A stretch of DNA of 20,522 bases from an uncultured beta proteobacterium (lineage in GTDB: Bacteria; Pseudomonadota; Gammaproteobacteria; Burkholderiales; Burkholderiaceae_B). The stretch lies in contig CAIYCP010000354.1 of the NCBI GenBank assembly GCA_903924715.1, forward strand, positions 1-20,522, read 5' to 3'. A program made the translations under genes and the position numbers. Shown here in pieces: positions 7,511-14,688 of this stretch; within the stretch, counting starts at the first letter, position 1, and each line of letters starts with the position of its first letter. The notes beneath the pieces were generated by a model. That model did not search any database and was not told where the DNA came from. It saw nothing but the letters and a program-made list of their open reading frames with translations.

Positions 7511-8488
7511 ATGTCCCGTCTCATTACTCGTTTCTTCGCTGCAGCACTCATCACCTTGGGTGGGGCGGCATTGTCCTCGATCGCGTTTGATGCTGAGGCC
7601 GCGCGTGCGGGCAGCGGTTCTAGCGCCGGCAGACAATCCAGCAATGTCAGCAGCCAAAAGCCCGCGACACCTGCGGCAGCTACCACAACGCAAAAGAGCG
7701 CTACAGCCCCTGCGGCTGCTGCGGCTCCCGCTGCGGCAGCGGCCAAGCCAAGCGGCGCCTCGCGCTGGCTAGGCCCTTTGGCGGGCATTGCGGCCGGCTT
7801 AGGGATCGCAGCCATGTTGTCGCATTTTGGCTTGGGTGGTGCGATGGGTGATTTCTTGATGGTGGCGCTGTTAGCCGGTGTCGTGATCTTTGGTGTGATG
7901 TTCGTGTTGCGCATGATTCGTGGCTCAGCTGCACAACCGGTAACGCAAGGTGCAGGCGCCTCAGGCAGCACACAGGCGCCAGCCAACGAGATGTATCGTG
8001 AAACCGCTGCGCCTGCGACGCCTGTTGCGTTGCCGGCCTCGGCCACGGGTTCGATGTCCGCCGCGGGCTTTGGCTCAGACGCACCGGCGCCTGATCAAAA
8101 CTGGTTTATCCCTGTTGATTTTGATACCAACCGGTTTTTGCAAGAAGCAAAAGCACAGTTTGTTTCGATTCAAAAAGTATGGGATAGCGGCGATCTGACT
8201 CAGATGCGTAACTTCTTGACTGACGATTTGCTCAAAGAGCTGCAGGCTCAGTTATCGGGTCGCGTGGGCGAAAATCATACCGAGGTGGTGTTGCTGAACG
8301 CCGAAATGCTCGGAATTGAAAAGGTCACGGACGGCCATCTGGCGAGCGTCCGGTTCTCGGGCATGTTGCGTGAGCAAGTTGGCGCAGAAGCCTTCCGTTT
8401 TGAAGAGGTCTGGAATCTCTTTAAGCCTGAACAGGGTGGTTGGTTGTTGGCCGGGATTCAGCAAATCCCAGTGACCCACGCTAGCTAA
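7511..8488 (+). CDS. Tim44-domain membrane protein
   Basis: The product has 325 residues. It has an N-terminal hydrophobic segment resembling a signal peptide (about 1-25, ending near DAEAARAG), an Ala/Pro/Thr-rich low-complexity stretch (about 50-82), and a strong membrane segment (about 115-136, FLMVALLAGVVIFGVMFVLR). A second flexible linker precedes a C-terminal soluble domain (about 200-325) beginning DFDTNRFLQEAKAQF, with FLTDDLLKEL. This C-terminal domain matches the Tim44/TimA-like fold (related to NTF2), which in mitochondria recruits import machinery to the membrane. In bacteria its role is poorly known. TAAGGAG lies nine bases before the ATG. It sits between ubiE and ubiJ-ubiB, so a membrane-associated accessory role is possible, but function is not shown. 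Confidence 0.82.
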   Translation: MSRLITRFFAAALITLGGAALSSIAFDAEAARAGSGSSAGRQSSNVSSQKPATPAAATTTQKSATAPAAAAAPAAAAAKPSGASRWLGPLAGIAAGLGIAAMLSHFGLGGAMGDFLMVALLAGVVIFGVMFVLRMIRGSAAQPVTQGAGASGSTQAPANEMYRETAAPATPVALPASATGSMSAAGFGSDAPAPDQNWFIPVDFDTNRFLQEAKAQFVSIQKVWDSGDLTQMRNFLTDDLLKELQAQLSGRVGENHTEVVLLNAEMLGIEKVTDGHLASVRFSGMLREQVGAEAFRFEEVWNLFKPEQGGWLLAGIQQIPVTHAS

Positions 8489-8507
8489 GTCTGTAGGGTA
8501 GGGCTGC

Positions 8508-8536
8508 AAAAAAACGCCCGCTTCGCGGGCGTTTTT
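8508..8536 (+). terminator. Strong, probably bidirectional rho-independent terminator
   Basis: CGCCCGC (8515-8521), loop TTC, GCGGGCG (8525-8531) form a perfect GC-rich stem, extended by A residues on the left and followed by TTTTT (8532-8536). The left flank has seven A residues, so the opposite strand would also read as a terminator. It ends the Tim44-like transcript, 19 bases past its stop, and separates it from ubiJ. Confidence 0.93.
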
Positions 8537-8546
8537 CTATCTCTTG

Positions 8547-8568
8547 CGGCTGATTGTACGTTCAGCCG
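8547..8568 (+). repeat. Inverted repeat upstream of ubiJ
   Basis: CGGCTGA (8547-8553) and TCAGCCG (8562-8568) form perfect 7-base arms around TTGTACGT. It lies 11 bases past the terminator's T tract and 43 bases before the ubiJ start, in the only space available for an ubiJ-ubiB promoter. No T tract follows, so it is not a second terminator. An operator or 5'-UTR hairpin is possible. Confidence 0.35.
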
Positions 8569-8611
8569 TTAAACTACACCCCTCATCCAGACTTTCAATG
8601 CCCCGCGCGAC

Positions 8612-9274
8612 GTGATCACTGACTCACCCTACTTGCCGACTCCCTTCACTTTACATCCTGTCAAGCTCTTGGCGCACGCCTTGAACTTGCTGACGCGTCA
8701 GCAACCTTGGGCGGCAGAGCGGTTGGCACGCCATGCCGGGCAAACCCTGCGAGTCTGCCTGGGCAGCGTTCAGTTAACACTGACCATCGAACACAACGGT
8801 CATTTAACCTTAGCCGACTCCGCAGTGGTGCCTGATGTAGTGCTCGAGTTGATTGCTGACAAGCTGTCGTGGGGTGCGGTGTTCGATCCTACTCTTCGGG
8901 TAGATATTGCACAGTGCGTGCACATCACGGGTCAGGCCGCGCTCGCGCAGGTGGTCTCTGATCTTGCGCGCGACCTACGCCCTGACCCCGAAGATGCGCT
9001 CGCGCAATGGGTGGGTGATGTGCCGGCCCGTCGGCTCGTTGCGGGGGCTCAAGGGGCCTTTGCGGCAGCCCAGTCGTTTGCCCGCAACCTGACAGAAAAT
9101 ATTGCCGAATATCTTTCTGAAGAGTCAAACACCTTGGCGGGTACACCCGCGTTGGCGTCATTGGCCCAAGAGGGCGTTTGGGCATTGACCAGGCTCGAAC
9201 AGCTTGAGCACCGTCAAGCTGCGCTGCAAGCGCGGTTGGCGGGTTTGACGCCTCGCTCAGGCTCACCAGCATGA
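8612..9274 (+). CDS. ubiJ: Ubiquinone biosynthesis accessory factor UbiJ (SCP2 domain)
   Basis: The product has 220 residues from a GTG start, slightly longer than E. coli UbiJ (about 201). The N-terminal half (about 18-115) has the sterol-carrier-protein-2 pattern, with alternating hydrophobic strands and the segment LELIADKLSW. The C-terminal part is helical and likely coiled-coil (about 175-215, ending in a Q/A/R-rich stretch). UbiJ binds the lipid tail of ubiquinone intermediates and scaffolds the soluble Ubi hydroxylase/methyltransferase complex with UbiK. The assignment relies on the SCP2 pattern plus position directly before ubiB, with which its stop overlaps in ATGATG (9271-9276). No ATG start is available in frame before the conserved region, and the GTG lacks a strong Shine-Dalgarno. 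Confidence 0.88.
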   Translation: MITDSPYLPTPFTLHPVKLLAHALNLLTRQQPWAAERLARHAGQTLRVCLGSVQLTLTIEHNGHLTLADSAVVPDVVLELIADKLSWGAVFDPTLRVDIAQCVHITGQAALAQVVSDLARDLRPDPEDALAQWVGDVPARRLVAGAQGAFAAAQSFARNLTENIAEYLSEESNTLAGTPALASLAQEGVWALTRLEQLEHRQAALQARLAGLTPRSGSPA

Positions 9275-10824
9275 TGTCTTTGCCGCGTCTGCTGCGAATC
9301 ATCGTGGTTGCCTTGCGCTATCGACTTGACGAGCTTGTGCTGTCTGGTATCGATCATCCTGTGGCCTATCGTTTGTTATGGCTAGTACGACTCGGTTCGC
9401 GTCCAAAGATGCCGCGTGGCCAGCGCCTGCGTTTGGCGCTCGAAACGCTTGGCCCGATTTTTGTGAAATTCGGACAAGTCTTGTCGACCCGTCGTGATTT
9501 GATTCCGATGGACGTCGCCGATGAATTGGCGTTACTACAAGACCGTGTTGCGCCGTTTGCCTCAGACAAGGCTGCGGCAATGATCGAGCTTGCACTAGGC
9601 GCACCGATTTCAACATTGTTTGCGACGTTCGAAACCGACCCAGTGGCTTCTGCTTCAGTTGCGCAGGTACATTTTGCGGTGTTGCACGATGGTCGTCATG
9701 TCGCCGTGAAAGTGTTGCGCCCCGGCATGCTTGAAGTCATCAATCAAGATCTTTCGCTGATGCGCGCGCTGGCTGGGTTGATTCAACGGTTGGTGCCTGA
9801 TGGTCGACGTTTAAAGCCCCGCGAGGTGGTCGCTGAGTTTGATAAGCACTTGCACGACGAACTCGATTTTTTGCGGGAGGCCGCGAATTGCAGCCAGTTG
9901 CGACGCAACTTTGGTGTTGAGAGTGGACGAGGAGATTTGTTGTGGGTGCCTGAAGTCATGTGGGATTACTGCGCCTCGACCGTCTTTACGATGGAGCGCA
10001 TGTACGGCATTCCCGTCAGCCAGATCGACCGGCTTAAGCAAGCGGGTGTTGATATTCCCACCTTGGCGCGCACCGGAGTTGAAATCTTTTTCACTCAAGT
10101 GTTTGACGATGGATTTTTTCATGCAGATATGCATCCGGGCAACATTTACGTCTCGGATCGTCCCGCCACCTTAGGTCGCTATATCGCCCTCGATTTTGGC
10201 ATTGTGGGGTCATTGTCTGAGTTTGATAAAAATTACTTGGCTCAGAATTTTTTGGCATTTTTTCAGCGCGACTACCGACGCGTGGCCCGTTTACATATTG
10301 AGTCGGGCTGGGTGCCTGCTAGTACCCGTGAAGAAGAACTCGAGGGGGCCGTTCGCGCCGTCTGCGAACCCTACTTTGATCGCCCCTTGGCTGAAATCTC
10401 ACTTGGACAAGTGTTATTACGTCTTTTTCAGACCTCTAGGCGGTTTAATGTCGAAATACAGCCGCAACTCGTGTTGTTACAAAAAACCCTTTTAAATGTA
10501 GAAGGATTAGGCCGACAGCTAGATCCGCAGTTAGACTTATGGAAAACCGCCAAACCCTATCTTGAGAGATGGATGCTTGAGCGGGTCGGATTGAAAGGAA
10601 CGCGCAAAAAGCTGGTGCAAGAGGCAGGCCAGTGGGCACAATGGTTACCTGAGTTACCGCGGTTGGTGCATGCGCAATTAAGTCGTGCAGATGTGTCCGC
10701 TGAGGTGTTGCACGAGTTGCAGCAGATGCGACGGGCACGTGAACAAAGTAATCGTGTATTGATAGCACTAACGGGCGTGGCGGCCTTGAGTTTAGCGGTC
10801 GCACTTTGGACCCTAATGCGTTGA
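9271..10824 (+). CDS. ubiB: Ubiquinone biosynthesis regulatory protein kinase-like UbiB
   Basis: The product has 517 residues (516 if the second ATG of the ATGATG is used). It carries the hallmarks of the UbiB/ADCK/COQ8 atypical kinase family: the KxGQ motif KFGQ (66-69) in FVKFGQVLSTRRD, an alanine-type nucleotide loop ASVAQVH (128-134), the ATP-binding lysine in VAVKV (K147), HADMHPGN catalytic loop (284-291) and the DFG metal-binding motif (308-310). A hydrophobic tail helix (about 494-515) anchors it to the inner membrane. UbiB has ATPase activity and is needed for ubiquinone synthesis, probably by helping to extract lipid intermediates from the membrane. It overlaps ubiJ by 4 bases and is followed after 29 bases by the di-iron protein gene. 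Confidence 0.96.
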   Translation: MMSLPRLLRIIVVALRYRLDELVLSGIDHPVAYRLLWLVRLGSRPKMPRGQRLRLALETLGPIFVKFGQVLSTRRDLIPMDVADELALLQDRVAPFASDKAAAMIELALGAPISTLFATFETDPVASASVAQVHFAVLHDGRHVAVKVLRPGMLEVINQDLSLMRALAGLIQRLVPDGRRLKPREVVAEFDKHLHDELDFLREAANCSQLRRNFGVESGRGDLLWVPEVMWDYCASTVFTMERMYGIPVSQIDRLKQAGVDIPTLARTGVEIFFTQVFDDGFFHADMHPGNIYVSDRPATLGRYIALDFGIVGSLSEFDKNYLAQNFLAFFQRDYRRVARLHIESGWVPASTREEELEGAVRAVCEPYFDRPLAEISLGQVLLRLFQTSRRFNVEIQPQLVLLQKTLLNVEGLGRQLDPQLDLWKTAKPYLERWMLERVGLKGTRKKLVQEAGQWAQWLPELPRLVHAQLSRADVSAEVLHELQQMRRAREQSNRVLIALTGVAALSLAVALWTLMR

Positions 10825-10853
10825 TTGAAATATAAACATTAAAGGCAGTGAAC

Positions 10854-11720
10854 ATGCTCTACACAGAACTTTTTAAGTCGATGGAATCCGTGCGCTGGAA
10901 CATGGCCACAGACATTCCATGGCAAGATTTTGATCGGAGCAAGCTCACAGATGAGCAGGCGCAAACAATCAAGATGAATGCCATCACTGAATGGGCAGCG
11001 CTACCTGCGACTGAAATGTTTTTACGCGATAACCGCGACGATAGTGATTTTTCGGCGTTTATGTCCGTATGGTTTTTTGAAGAGCAAAAGCATTCGCTGG
11101 TGCTGATTGAATACCTACGTCGGTTTGCCCCAGACCTGGTGCCCACCGAAGACGAATTGCATCGTGTACGCTTTGAATTTGATCCCGCACCGCCGCTTGA
11201 AACTTTGATGCTTCACTTCTGTGGCGAGGTGCGTTTGAACCATTGGTATCGTCGAGCCTCTGACTGGCATACCGAGCCTGTGATCAAAGAAATCTATAAA
11301 GTCATTGCGCAAGATGAGGCGCGTCATGCGGGCGCGTATTTGCGTTACATGAAACGTGCACTGACACAGCGCGGGCAAGAAATCGGTGCGCAGGCACGGA
11401 TGGCTTTTGCCAAAATTGGCGTGTTGATGGCTTCAGCGCATCGCACGCCGCAGGCCTTGCATCCAACGAATTTACACGTCAATAAAGACATGTTTCCAAA
11501 CGACACCGTGCAGTCAAAGTTGCCAGAGCCTGGATGGCTTGAGCGCTGGTTAGACAATCAAATCGTTTTTGATAAAGACTGGGAACATAAAGTCAGTACG
11601 CGTATTTTGCACAATATGTCTTTGCTCATGGACAGCTCTTTTAAAACCGTGCAAGACCTGAATCGCTATCGTAAAGAGCTCATTCGATCTGCGACGGGGG
11701 TCGTGGGCTCAGTCGCTTGA
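10854..11720 (+). CDS. Ferritin-like di-iron carboxylate protein of unknown function
   Basis: The product has 288 residues from the ATG at 10854, preceded by AAAGG eight bases upstream; a GTG two codons earlier is less likely. The expected ligands of a four-helix di-iron site are visible: E46 or E54 on the first helix, E77-x-x-H80 in FFEEQKH, E125 in CGEVRLNHW, and E155-x-x-H158 in AQDEARH. Two E-x-x-H motifs on a helical protein of this size are typical of the ferritin-like superfamily, especially acyl-ACP desaturase and related oxygenases. It lacks an obvious signal peptide or membrane span. The gene follows ubiB by 29 bases and overlaps the start of rfaE2, so it is probably co-transcribed with ubiJ-ubiB. 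A hydroxylase or desaturase reaction is chemically plausible; the substrate is unknown. It is not a recognisable Coq7. Confidence 0.8.
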   Translation: MLYTELFKSMESVRWNMATDIPWQDFDRSKLTDEQAQTIKMNAITEWAALPATEMFLRDNRDDSDFSAFMSVWFFEEQKHSLVLIEYLRRFAPDLVPTEDELHRVRFEFDPAPPLETLMLHFCGEVRLNHWYRRASDWHTEPVIKEIYKVIAQDEARHAGAYLRYMKRALTQRGQEIGAQARMAFAKIGVLMASAHRTPQALHPTNLHVNKDMFPNDTVQSKLPEPGWLERWLDNQIVFDKDWEHKVSTRILHNMSLLMDSSFKTVQDLNRYRKELIRSATGVVGSVA

Positions 11721-12202
11721 GCGCGCGGTTTGAGGCCAAAATCTTCTCGGCGAAACAGGCTGCCGACAAGATTGCAGCGGGCGAGTGGTCCAAACCGTTG
11801 GTTTTTACCAACGGTGTCTTTGATATTTTGCACCGTGGCCATGTGACCTACCTTGATGAGGCGGCACAACTCGGCGGCACGTTGTTGGTGGGGGTCAACT
11901 CAGACGCCTCCGCCAAGCGTCTAGGCAAAGGCCCAGACCGTCCATTAAACAATGCTCAGGATCGCGCGGCCTTGCTTGCGGCGTTAGGCTGTGTGACGGC
12001 GGTATTGATCTTTAATGAAGACACGCCGGTTGAACTGATCGCAGCGTTGCGCCCCGACATCATCGTGAAAGGCGGGGATTACGACATGCAAGTGCTGCCC
12101 GAAACAAAGCTGGTTGAGTCTTGGGGTGGACGGGCAGTGGCGATACCATTTGAGTTTGAGCGCTCAACGACCACCTTGGTCGAGAAGATCCGTCAGGCCT
12201 GA
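11717..12202 (+). CDS. rfaE2: D-glycero-beta-D-manno-heptose 1-phosphate adenylyltransferase (stand-alone)
   Basis: The product has 161 residues, equal to the C-terminal nucleotidyltransferase domain of bifunctional HldE. The nucleotide-binding signature TNGVFDILHRGH (31-42) contains the HxGH motif (H39-H42). KGGDYD and a terminal STTTLVEKI segment are also family marks. The enzyme joins ATP to heptose-1-phosphate to give ADP-heptose, a precursor of the LPS inner core. The kinase half must be encoded elsewhere, as is common in betaproteobacteria. The start is TTG (11717-11719), embedded in the stop of the preceding gene (TTGA). No ATG or GTG in this frame lies before the catalytic motif, so the TTG is strongly favoured and translation is probably coupled. 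Confidence 0.93.
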   Translation: MSARFEAKIFSAKQAADKIAAGEWSKPLVFTNGVFDILHRGHVTYLDEAAQLGGTLLVGVNSDASAKRLGKGPDRPLNNAQDRAALLAALGCVTAVLIFNEDTPVELIAALRPDIIVKGGDYDMQVLPETKLVESWGGRAVAIPFEFERSTTTLVEKIRQA

Positions 12203-12226
12203 GTTTGTGGGCTCGGCCTAGCGCTT

Positions 12227-12907
12227 TTAAAACTTGAAGCGAGAACCGCAGGCACCGGTCAGTGGCTTAACAACGGTCTCAAAAAGCGAGGTTGTCTCAA
12301 AACTTGCTGCAGTTGTGCGAGTGATGCGATACGCGGTCATGGCGGGGGCTTGCCCGACGATGACAACCAAACGACCACCCAGTTTTAATTGGTACTTCAG
12401 GGCGTTCGGTACCTTTTCGACGCCACCGCTTACTAAAATTGCATCATATTCGGCAGTGCCCCAGCCGCTGTTGCCGTCGCCGGTTTCTATTGACACGTTT
12501 TTGATTTGGGCCCGGTGCAAATTTTGTTGTGCAAAACTGACGAGGCGTGGATCAATTTCAATGGATGTCACGCTGCGAGCCAACTGCGCGAGTAAAGCAG
12601 CTTGATAGCCTGAACCTGCGCCGATTTCGAGCACACAGTCATCGTGCTTGAGTTGCATAAATTGAGTGAGACGCGCTTCAAGCTTAGGGCTGAACATGGT
12701 CTGACGTGTATCGACCGTGCCCAACTGCAATGGAATTTCAATATCCGCAAAGGCCAGCGCGCGATGTGCAGGCGGAACAAATTGCTCGCGGTGCACGCTA
12801 AATAGCGCAGCAATGACGTCTGGATCAAAGAGCCCGACGGGTCGAATTTGCTGTTCAACCATATTAAAGCGAGCCTGCTCGAGCTCAGGCAAAGTCGATG
12901 CATTCAT
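12227..12907 (-). CDS. Protein-L-isoaspartate O-methyltransferase family protein (divergent active-site segment)
   Basis: The product has 226 residues with the PCMT fold: N-terminal MVEQQIRP, REQFVPPAHRALAFAD, and a SAM-binding motif VLEIGAGSGYQAALLA (92-107), followed by SIEIDP and GGRLVVIVG. True L-isoaspartyl methyltransferases carry a TISQP segment with a catalytic serine. Here the equivalent region reads LQLGTVDTRQTMFSPKLEA (60-78), so the serine position appears changed. This looks like the second PCMT-like subfamily seen in betaproteobacteria, for which repair activity should not be assumed. It is convergent with rfaE2, 24 bases apart, and is the last gene visible on this strand after thiD. 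No Shine-Dalgarno is obvious. SAM-dependent methyltransferase is secure; the substrate is not. Confidence 0.82.
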   Translation of the reverse strand: MNASTLPELEQARFNMVEQQIRPVGLFDPDVIAALFSVHREQFVPPAHRALAFADIEIPLQLGTVDTRQTMFSPKLEARLTQFMQLKHDDCVLEIGAGSGYQAALLAQLARSVTSIEIDPRLVSFAQQNLHRAQIKNVSIETGDGNSGWGTAEYDAILVSGGVEKVPNALKYQLKLGGRLVVIVGQAPAMTAYRITRTTAASFETTSLFETVVKPLTGACGSRFKF

Positions 12908-12934
12908 AGTCTAGGGTGCGGAGGCACTTATTGC

Positions 12935-12961
12935 GGAAAACCCTTATTGTAAGGGTTTTCC
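12935..12961 (-). terminator. Hairpin spanning the thiD stop codon
   Basis: GGAAAACCCTTA (12935-12946) and TAAGGGTTTTCC (12950-12961) form a perfect 12-base stem around a 3-base loop. The thiD stop codon (12944-12946) is inside it. On the minus strand the TTTT run lies within the 3' arm rather than after it, so it is at best a weak intrinsic terminator. It may instead attenuate expression of, or protect message upstream of, the PCMT-like gene that begins 28 bases later. Confidence 0.5.
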
Positions 12962-13795
12962 AGACCATAATGCATGAAAGTGGTGCACTGGGCCGTGCCC
13001 GTGTCCCACGCGAAGTGCGTCAGCGTGGACAATCGCTTGAACCAGATAGTCTTTAGCGCGTTTGGTGACTTCGGGCGTGTCTTTCAGCTGAGGCAAAAGT
13101 GCCGTGATCGCGGCTGATAAGGTACAGCCTGTTCCGTGGGTGTTTCGGGTAGGAATACGATGCCCGGGCAACTCGATCATTTTGTCGCCATCGTGCAGCA
13201 CATCGATCGTATCGTTGCCGGGCAGATGCCCGCCCTTGACTAACACCCAGCGATGTCCGCCGTGAGTCATCATATTGCGCAGACGCTCTGCGACACGACG
13301 CATTTCGCGCACAGTTTCGACTGAGCGCATTTCAAGCAACACGCCCGCTTCAGGTAGATTGGGCGTAATCATTGTGGCCAAAGGTAGCAACTGCTCTCGC
13401 AGTGCTCCAATGGCTTTTTGCTCAAGAAGTAAATCTCCACTTTTTGAAACCATCACGGGATCAAGAACCAAATGCGGCGGCTTGTGGTGTCCGAGGCGAT
13501 CGGCAACGACTTCAATAATGCCTGTTTGGCCGAGCATGCCCAGCTTGACCGCGTGAATCTCAACATCGGCAAACAGCGTGTCAATTTGCGCGCGTACAAA
13601 TTGTGGATTGACAGGTGAAATGTCCGTGACGGCCTGCGTGTTTTGGGCCGTGAGGGCGGCGACTACCGCGCACCCATAGGCACCTAGCGCACTCATTGCC
13701 TTAATGTCCGCCAGGATGCCCGCGCCGCCTGAGGGATCCATCCCGGCGATGGTCAGGGTGTTTGGAATCGTTCGTGTGACCGCTTCGTCGCTCAT
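12944..13795 (-). CDS. thiD: Hydroxymethylpyrimidine / phosphomethylpyrimidine kinase ThiD
   Basis: The product has 283 residues, slightly longer than the ~266 typical. The N-terminal ribokinase-like block AGMDPSGGAGILADIK (17-32) and the C-terminal anion-hole motif NTHGTGC (218-224) with the expected catalytic cysteine (C224) identify it. LDPVMVSKSGDLLL and ITPNLPEA are further ThiD blocks. ThiD phosphorylates HMP and HMP-phosphate to the diphosphate used by ThiE for thiamine phosphate. The ATG overlaps the thiG stop (ATGA, 13792-13795), so the two are coupled. A C-terminal tail (about 240-283) rich in histidine (GHGHGPVHHFHA) is normal for the family. Confidence 0.95.
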   Translation of the reverse strand: MSDEAVTRTIPNTLTIAGMDPSGGAGILADIKAMSALGAYGCAVVAALTAQNTQAVTDISPVNPQFVRAQIDTLFADVEIHAVKLGMLGQTGIIEVVADRLGHHKPPHLVLDPVMVSKSGDLLLEQKAIGALREQLLPLATMITPNLPEAGVLLEMRSVETVREMRRVAERLRNMMTHGGHRWVLVKGGHLPGNDTIDVLHDGDKMIELPGHRIPTRNTHGTGCTLSAAITALLPQLKDTPEVTKRAKDYLVQAIVHADALRVGHGHGPVHHFHALWSGKPLQ

Positions 13796-14610
13796 GACTT
13801 TGTTGCAGGCGTGATTGGTGTCAGTAGGCCCGTTGTAGGAGAGCTCGGTGCGGCCTGATAGGTTTTGCGCGGTACACGTCCGGCCCGAAAGGCCTCGCGA
13901 CCCGCTTCAACGGCTTTTCGCATCGCACTGGCCATCAGCACTGGATTTTGCGCACCCGCGATGGCCGTGTTCATGAGCACCCCATCGCAGCCGAGCTCCA
14001 TGGCGATGGCCGCATCAGACGCTGTGCCAACGCCTGCGTCGACTAACACCGGCACGCGTGCCTGATCAATAATGAGGCGTAGATTCCACGGGTTCAAGAT
14101 GCCCATCCCAGACCCGATGAGCGAGGCCAGAGGCATGACGGCCACGCAGCCAATCTCTTCGAGCATGCGGCATTGAATCGGATCGTCAGTGCAATACACC
14201 ATGACGTGAAAGCCATCCGCGACTAAGGTTTTCGCTGCGGCAAGCGTTTCGGGCATGTTCGGAAACAGGGTATGCGGGTCGCCGAGGACTTCAAGCTTGA
14301 CCAAGGTATGACCATCAAGGAGTTCGCGAGCGAGACGCAGCGTGCGTACGGCTTCGTCAGCTGAATAGCAGCCCGCGGTGTTGGGTAATAACGTGAACTG
14401 GCTTGGGGGTAAATATTCGAGCAGGCTGGGTTCAGTCGTATTTTGACCAATATTGGTGCGCCGAATGGCGACGGTGATGATTTGCGCACCACTGGCGTCG
14501 ATTGCTTCGCGCGTTTGTGCAAAGTCTTTGTATTTACCCGTTCCAACTAACAGGCGAGACTGATAGGATTTTCCAGCGATCACCAACGGATCAGACGTTT
14601 CAGTTTTCAT
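13792..14610 (-). CDS. thiG: Thiazole synthase ThiG
   Basis: From the ATG at 14610 the product has 272 residues; a GTG at 14622 would add four. The ATG is chosen because homologues typically begin about ten residues before the block SRLLVGTGKY. Other marks are TVAIRRTNIG, LPNTAGCYSADEAVR, the Schiff-base lysine in LVKLEV (K105), and the phosphate-binding VLVDAGVGTASDAA. ThiG builds the thiazole ring of thiamine from deoxyxylulose phosphate, dehydroglycine and sulfur delivered by ThiS thiocarboxylate. No thiS, thiO or thiE is visible: the space to btuB is only 78 bases. The partners must be encoded elsewhere. No TPP riboswitch pattern is present in that space. Expression may depend on the btuB leader upstream. 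Confidence 0.96.
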   Translation of the reverse strand: MKTETSDPLVIAGKSYQSRLLVGTGKYKDFAQTREAIDASGAQIITVAIRRTNIGQNTTEPSLLEYLPPSQFTLLPNTAGCYSADEAVRTLRLARELLDGHTLVKLEVLGDPHTLFPNMPETLAAAKTLVADGFHVMVYCTDDPIQCRMLEEIGCVAVMPLASLIGSGMGILNPWNLRLIIDQARVPVLVDAGVGTASDAAIAMELGCDGVLMNTAIAGAQNPVLMASAMRKAVEAGREAFRAGRVPRKTYQAAPSSPTTGLLTPITPATKS

Positions 14611-14688
14611 AGACAGGTTCACGAATGGGTTGCATGGCGAAGGCCCTTCAGCCTGAGGGGATTGTCACAGTTTAACGTGACCCGCTCC

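Noticed and set aside
7456..8084. Long open frames on the minus strand over the Tim44-like gene (up to 196 codons)
   Set aside because: They are shadows of the Ala/Pro-rich coding sequence on the plus strand: compositionally biased, no recognisable domain, no ribosome-binding site.
12203..12226. Terminator between the convergent rfaE2 and PCMT-like genes
   Set aside because: The 24-base gap has TTTTAAAA but no stable GC stem next to it. A weak CGCTT/AAGCG pairing is too short to call.
14611..14688. TPP riboswitch upstream of thiG
   Set aside because: None of the conserved THI-box blocks (CUGAGA, ACC-UUUGAACCUGAUC-type) are present, and the gap is too short for a full aptamer.
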